Shown piece after piece: positions 57,680 to 64,000 of a DNA stretch of 64,000 bases. Position 1 is the stretch's first letter, and the number at the start of each line of letters is the position of its first letter. Position numbers and translations under genes: made by a program. The stretch covers positions 4,464,001 to 4,528,000 of the forward strand of contig JAHQIY010000004.1 in NCBI GenBank assembly GCA_019054805.1. The letters are read 5' to 3'. Under the pieces are notes generated by a model that was not told the origin of the DNA, made no database searches, and saw only the letters and a list, made by a program, of their open reading frames with translations. Source of the DNA: Brachionus manjavacas (lineage: Eukaryota; Rotifera; Eurotatoria; Ploima; Brachionidae).

Positions 57680-60600
57680 TTTTCAAATTACGAAATCAAT
57701 GAGTCTATAATAAACTTATTCAAGGTAAATTGAAAATTTGTGAAAAAGAAAAATCATGAATAATATTAACTAGTCTCATTATGAATTTTCTAAATTTAAA
57801 TTCATGAGATTTAAAAATAAATTTCCTCATTGCTTTTTTCTACATTGTCTTTTATATAAATCAAAATCTCTAGTCACACCAATCGAGAGCCCGACGACAA
57901 AGTCTTTCAAATGCGTCAAAAATGACGTAAATGGGTTAAGCCTTTCTATTTCTTTCTTTCTGGGCCCTTTTGCCAACCACTTGTTCAACTACTTACTAGA
58001 CTTAACATATGATAATTTTTTGCCTATCCTTTTTTTTATTTTGTTGTAACAAAACTATGAAAAAAATTAAAAATCCTGAAAAATTTAATTTTTTTCTCTA
58101 AGTTTAAAATAAACTTTTCTCAAGTTAACAAGAAATTTTAATTTAAAAAATTCGGACATAGACCTGCTAATTATCCAAAGCTTGGCTTGAAAAAACAAAT
58201 GAATATTTTAAAGCCCTAAAGAAAAAATTATGAGTGCATGAAACGATTTGCTGACACGGATAGAGTTCCGATGGGACTAAAAACTTCTAATCAAATTCAG
58301 CATTCGGCTCTGATTTTATCAACAAAAAAAAGAGTTTCTTCTGCTCTCTACGGGTATCTAGGTAGATGGCAATTGAACTCAAAATTCATCTGAAGTTAAA
58401 TTTAAAGCCTGAACAAACTTGCTTCACAATAAATTAAATTTTTTCTTCTGATCATTTATTTAAAAAAAGGCTCATTTAGAACAAAACTTAACTCGGGACA
58501 ATTAATTAAGCCCGATTCTGATTTTTAATTAAATTGTCAGACATTTAAACTGCATTCATTTGCAATTGACATTTTAGTTTGTGTCAATGGCCGACTGGCT
58601 TTGCTAAAAGACTTTTGACGAAGGAATCACTTGGTATATAAATATAAATTAAGCTAAATCTGATAAAATAATCATTACATTATTTATCATTATTTTTATT
58701 ACTTTTTTTTCATATAATTTAATAAAAATGATTTATATATTGATGCAAAATAAAAAAAAATAAATAAAAAAGAAATATTGATTTTTTCCTCTTCATTTTG
58801 GTTGCTGCTGCCTTTTGACAACAAAAAATTCTTTTAATTTCTGAATTCTGTTCATTGTCGTCGTTTATTCCTTTACTTGATCCTAGTGCAATAATTATTA
58901 TGATTAGTTCAAATGAACAAGACAAAAAGACTGTAACAATTGTTGCCTAAATTACATGCAAAATAAAAAAGAAATTGGCAAGCGGCTTAGGAGTATTTTT
59001 GACAAAAACAAAATCATAAATGCGCTTTGAGTAAACACCATAAAACTTATCGCTTATTCTCTTCCCTCTGGTGCTGATTTGAATTGCCGCAAATTCCTAG
59101 GCTTTTGTTCAGAATGTGACAATAAATTGGCCAAAAATATTTGAATTAAAACCTCAAATAAACCAGAACTGCTTTATTGTAATAAAAATAATCAATAATT
59201 CCATGCTCTACTTTAAAATCTCTGAGAAGAAAAAAATCAATCAAATAATTTCTTAATAGAGCGCTGATGAAGCATGCTTGGAGAGTTTTTTGAGAAAAAC
59301 TCATTTAATTAGTTTTGATAAAGAGAATGATAAGAAATTTTCAATTTAAATTCTCCATTTCCCTATGGTAAACTGCTAGTTCTCGCCAGTGCATAATTTA
59401 TACAACAAATTCCAACTAACTAACAATTTGCTGGTGATTCAGATTTTTCTATTTTTTTCCCTAATTTGGTCACAAAATATCGCTTTAATTGATTCCCTTA
59501 AAAAATAATTCGTGCAAATATTTAAAATTAGGAAATCGATTCATTATGCCTAGAGCCAAACGGTAGAATTATTGCTGCCAAAAAGAGAGTATTCATAATT
59601 GAAGTAGTTGAATCATGAGCCACTGAATCACTAAACATGTAAACACAAACTAGAAACAAAATTATTAGCTAGACTTATCTTTTACATACTTTATTTTTAT
59701 AATAATTTATGTCTGATCACGATTAGGTAATTAAAAAGGAAAACAAAAACCCAATGTAATACCTAAAAAACACGAGTTATTAGCAAAAAGATTAAGTCTT
59801 TAGTCAAGTCGCTGTCTCAGTCAATAGAGGAAAAGAGAGAGGGATAATTGATAAATAGAAATATATTTTGACATCCCATTGAATGCATAATACAATTTAA
59901 AAAAATAAGAAAATTAATAATTTAATTGAAAGAACTGAAAATTTTGATCAATTTCTCTTTATGGCAAAAAAAATAAAATTTACATAATCTATGAAAATAA
60001 AATTTAAATAAATTATAAAAATTAGTTTACGTAAATTGTTGCTACCTGAATAATAAAACTTGTTAATTTTTTTCTATTATTTCAGCACCTTTTTTTTTAC
60101 AAATCAAAAAATCGATTAAAAATTTTTTTAAGCTAAATCGAAGATAAAGCTACTTCTAAGCTTTTTTGTCGTGTGAAGTCCTTTGCTTTATGATTATAAA
60201 ATATTGATTACACAAGTAATTTAAATAAAATGAACACTCAAAAAAGCTCAACCAAAACTATTATTTATCACAGAAACGATTTGAGTTTGTTTTTATCATA
60301 AAAAATATTTTCCTCCTATTTTCTTTTAAATTTATTTTTTCATTTTTACTATCAAATAATCATAATTAAATAGTCACAAACAAAAAAAATAATTACACAA
60401 CAAACTTAAACACAATCATGAGATAACCAAAAATAAACAATCATTTTGTCTTTTTTATTCCATTGCGGAAACGATTTGTTTTATTGAAAAAACATGATTT
60501 GTTTTTTTTTCTATTTTTCAGGGATAGTTTTTTTGACTAAAATATTTTAAAATTTGAATGTTTAATTACATTTTATTTAAAATAAAAAAAAATTGAACAG

Positions 60601-62180
60601 TAGTTAAAAGTTTTTAGAGTAAGTTATTTAACATTTCAAGATACTGTTTTTATTCAACAGTAAAATTTTTTAAGAGGTTATATATAAAAATGTAAATTAT
60701 AAAATTAAAAAATCGTTTTTATTGTCAAAAGTTAAAATTTTAAATTTAATAAATATTTTACAAACTAAGATTTTATTTTTAAAAAAATTATTAAATTGAC
60801 ATTTATGTTCTTTTTTTATGAATGCATCAAAGTTTAATTTTTTTGCATTCATCAGATCTTAAAAAAATTAATTAAAAATACTTCTTTAATTTTTTCGAAG
60901 AAATTCTCATTATGAAAAATTCTGAAGTCCAAAAGAATGAACAACCAAATTTTATAGACTATTATTTCCCTCGCCGCTAATTTAATAAAAATAAACCCCT
61001 AAATTTGAGACTAATTTATTAAAAAGACCATATCTTTCTGCTTACCCGAAACTCTAAACCGGGATCAGACTCTGCCCTGGACCCCTACTGACTGCACCTG
61101 CTTCTAATTTAGATGAGTTTTTATTAAAAATAGCGGTACCAAAATCTTGGCAAATTGAAAAAGTTGGTCTAAAGTCTGGTCGTTCAAATTATTTATGATC
61201 TAATAATTTGTTCGTCGGCTTTGACCATATAAGATCAAAAATATATTTTTTGTATACCGTCATCTTTTACAATTGAGTATTATATTGGTAAAACCAAAAA
61301 AGAGTTCGAAAGCTAATAAATGTATCGTAAATAATACAAACATTTTTGCAATCTTAGTTTAATAGCTTAAAATTTTAGTCAACTTTCAAATAATTTAAAT
61401 CAGAAGTAATAATTTTACTACAAGTTAAATATTTGTTAAATTCATTTGAATATTTAAATTTATAAAAATCTACAGGCAAAAATATGTTTTATAATAATAT
61501 GTTCAATAATATGTTTTTTATGGCTTGTAAACATTTTTTTTCGGGCAATTGAGCATTTCTAAAAAATTGTAATTTCAATGAATTTATATAAATTTTGGTG
61601 AAAAATTCCTACTTAACTTAATTTATACTAGCCTACAATTAATTGTTATTAGTTATGTTTTTTAGGAAAAAGTAATTTTCGATTATTCTTTTGTTTTAAA
61701 AATCTTTCTCGTAAAATTGATTATTAAAAAAATTAAGAATAAAAAACAATATTTTTATTTATACAGAAAATAATAGTTTATCATTAAATTAGCTTTAGAA
61801 CTTCAGATTTTTTAAACCATGTCCGGCGAATGCTTTTGTCATGTAATTTTAAATATGTATTAGCTTTTCATTCAAATCGTTTTTATTAGTAATATTGCTT
61901 ATTTTCTAATAATCAATTATTAAATTTAAAAAAAAATTTTTTTTAGTGATTTTAATCAAAAGAAAGTCTTATAATCACTTTAAAGGTAAAAGTTTAGTAT
62001 AGTTTTTTTTTTAATTCTATCATTTGACTCAATACGAATAATTAAAAAACATAATTTAGAAAAATAATAAATTCTTCTCTCTTAATTATGAAAATTTTTG
62101 GTAAATTTAAATAGATTTCAAGAAAAAACATGAAAAATAAATCAAAATAAAAACTTGCTCTAAAGTTTTATAAAATTATT
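57680..62180. other. Upstream region of the syntaxin cluster; no firm gene
   Basis: It should hold the stxA promoter; a CRE-like TGACGTAA lies at 57923-57930, about 250 bp from the start codon. Around 58720-58945 on the minus strand an acceptor-like site precedes a frame with a hydrophobic helix (IVTVFLSCSFELIIIII). At 58980-59120 another minus-strand frame reads STRGKRISDKFYGVYSKRIY. They cannot be joined with convincing splice sites and remain unassigned. A diverged element M core is at 61038-61092. The remainder is A/T-rich. Confidence 0.4.
61038..61092 (-). mobile_element. Element M, diverged core fragment
   Basis: TACCCGAAACTCTAAACCGG followed by CTCTGCCCTGGACCCC matches, with a small insertion, the reverse complement of the GC-rich core of the 21356-21674 copy. 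Termini and minisatellite are not visible. Confidence 0.5.
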
Positions 62181-62189
62181 AAATTTAGA

Positions 62190-63280
62190 ATGAATTTTAA
62201 TTTTCGCTGGGAATGGCTTAATTCAAGTCAAGATCAAAAAACTGGAAAAATTACCCATGAATGGACTCTCTTTGATGACATAATTAAAAAAAATTTAAAT
62301 GATGCCTTCGACAAAAATATGAAAACAGTAATTTTTCATATTTAATAAAAAGAAGTTCAAATAAATGTTTCTGTTAGGCTCAGTATGATATAAATGGAAT
62401 TTATTTTGAAGCCTTTCTTGACAGTCGTTCAATGCAAAAAAATAAAAAAACCGGGTTTGAGAGAAAAATAAGAATGTGCTTAAGTCAAGACAGAGACGAG
62501 CCAGAATCTGAAACAGACAAAAATTGGTACACTTGGCAGTGGCTGAACGAAGACAACATTTGGCTTTCCTTTTCACCATACACAATTTTTAAATTAGAAA
62601 AAGAATATTTAAATTTTTTGAATAACAAGTCAAATTCATCCAATATTTTGAAAATTAATTTTACGGAATTGAACAAAACTTATGTTTTCGATTTCCAAAA
62701 AATGACACAAACAAATGAAAAATCGAAATACAAACGAGAAATAAAAAGAGTTGCTTTTGACATTACAAACAGTGACGACTTGAAGACAGAAAACATTGGA
62801 GCCAGAACTCTGAGAAAACGGTCTGCCATAAATTATAATGAGTCAAAACAATGTGTTAAATCAGAGCCCATCAATCAAGATTCTGATTACGAAAACGACT
62901 CTGATTTTGACATCGAACAACTAAAGCAGGAATCTGATTCTACTGACCAAGAAAACGAAAATGAAGTAAAAACTAAAATTTCAACACGCGCTAAAAAATC
63001 ATATCAAAAGAGTGAACATGACTCAGAAAATGATGAACCCAAAAAGAAAAAAAAGAAATCTTGCGCGAAAAGTTCAAGTAAAAATGAAAAGGAAAATACT
63101 TGTAAGCTTGATCTTAATGATATTTTAACAATTGTTTTAATTTTTCTTAAAGTAAAAATTATTAAATATACTGGAGATATTCCACTGGATGAAAGATTTA
63201 CAGAAACTGTTGGTTTTGAGTATAAAATTTACCGTGAAGGTGATATAATTTATGATTGCATGTTAAATCAAGTAAATTAA
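62190..63280 (+). CDS. Tandem WWE-domain protein
   Basis: Two exons (62190-62327 and 62378-63280; 50-bp intron, phase 0) give 346 residues. WWE domain 1 spans about residues 5-80, starting FRWEWLN and ending FERKIRM. WWE domain 2 spans about 92-170, starting NWYTWQWLNED and ending YKREIKR. WWE domains bind poly- or iso-ADP-ribose and occur, two in a row, in Deltex-type ubiquitin ligases; no RING or Deltex C-terminal domain is seen here. Residues about 175-290 are acidic and serine-rich with a lysine cluster (PKKKKKK) that looks like a nuclear localisation signal. The C-terminal about 55 residues are unrecognised. The ATG at 62190 begins right before WWE 1. The stop at 63278 may be skipped: a GTAAAT donor at 63272 and AAAG acceptor at 63314 would exchange the last residues for a 14-codon exon ending at 63356. 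Probably a nuclear ADP-ribose reader; function inferred. Confidence 0.8.
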
Positions 63281-63359
63281 ACTTATAAATTGAAGATTAA
63301 AAATCATTACAAAGGGCTTGATACAATTAAAATTTCTGAAAAATAACCCATTTTAATTT

Positions 63360-64000
63360 ATCATTATAAAAAAAAATAAAAATTCTAAATCAAGATACAT
63401 CGAGCTTCCAACTACGTTATGTTATTATATTTTTATATTTTATTCTTTTTCCTTAAACGTTAAACTTGTTCCTCGGATTTATCGTTACTATTTATCTTCT
63501 TATTTTTTTCTTTTTACCTTTTTTTTATTTAACTTTTATTGATATTTTTATTCTGAATGAGCTTTAGATTTAAATTTTATCTCAAGTTTATTGACTGTAA
63601 TTATTTAGCTTTTAAAATCAAATTATTTATTCAAAATTCTAAAAATTTTGACCAAACATGAATGGCAAAATGTAAAGTATTCTTTAATTTAAAGGTTTTT
63701 TTAGAAAATATATAAAACACTTCTATTTTTAAAATAAAAAATAAAAATTATTTTTTAAGCGGAGCTAAAATTTGAAATTTATTTTTATAAAAAATTAAAT
63801 ATATCTTAAATTAAGTCTAAAATGATTCGAGATTTTTAAAATTACAATTAAATCTAAAAAGAAAAAAGAAATAAAATTTTTGCAATTTTTCTTAGAAGAC
63901 ATGGTTTGCATTTAATAACTTTCTAAGCCGGTGTAATTTTAGTAAATAGATGCCTCTAGTGTCAAACGGTTCACTAAAGAAATAAAATCATCATTTAAGA
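63360..64000. other. 3' flank of the WWE gene
   Basis: A/T-rich; AATAAA words follow the stop within about 100 bases (for example near 63376). No further exon recognised up to the window edge. Confidence 0.5.

Noticed and set aside
58341..58352. Possible tRNA-like or GC-richer patches scattered at 23.5, 58.3 and 61.0 kb
   Set aside because: No cloverleaf with anticodon arm and T-loop could be drawn; the 61.0-kb patch is explained by element M.
62295..62676. Minus-strand frames opposite the WWE gene
   Set aside because: The plus-strand frame has recognisable WWE domains and a valid intron.

Overview
This is an AT-rich animal nuclear sequence. Its genes are split by very short introns, mostly 43 to 57 bp, with GT..AG borders. 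It carries animal-specific genes: neuronal-type syntaxins, WDR37, SLC10 transporters and a tandem-WWE protein. It also carries many decayed non-LTR retrotransposons, mariner-type fragments and small non-autonomous elements. Base composition, intron size and gene style fit a small invertebrate, and I lean towards a monogonont rotifer such as Brachionus. That assignment is an inference from style, not a match.

Layout. 1-7.6 kb is gene-poor and holds a rearranged RTE-type retrotransposon relic (about 3.1-4.7 kb). 7.66-10.17 kb and 11.87-14.89 kb, both on the minus strand, are two intact paralogous SLC10 transporter genes whose six-exon and five-exon models close in frame. The large intron of the second gene contains a minisatellite-bearing element. 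18.43-18.84 kb (minus) is single-exon MRPL14. 21-23.4 kb holds transposon fragments. 24.63-26.80 kb (minus) is an intronless WDR37 gene. 26.8-41.8 kb is a long desert with decayed retrotransposons, including a three-level nested insertion at 28.3-30.5 kb.

41.8-57.7 kb (minus) is the most striking region: three tandem syntaxin-1-like genes. From upstream to downstream I call them stxA (57.67-53.53 kb), stxB (52.64-45.02 kb) and stxC (44.17-41.81 kb). All use nearly the same exon scaffold. stxB has duplicated, same-length alternative exons for the third Habc helix (109 bp each), for the C-terminal half of the SNARE motif (111 bp each), and three alternative terminal exons for the membrane anchor. 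If exons of each set are used exclusively, one gene could give 12 proteins. Exons 4-6 of stxB and stxC are almost identical in DNA while other exons differ, which points to gene conversion. 62.19-63.28 kb (plus) encodes a protein with two tandem WWE domains and an acidic/lysine-rich tail.

The syntaxins should act as Qa-SNAREs in exocytosis. The SLC10 proteins should be plasma-membrane solute carriers, MRPL14 part of the mitochondrial large ribosomal subunit, and the WWE protein a poly-ADP-ribose reader. No tRNA, rRNA or CRISPR array was seen.
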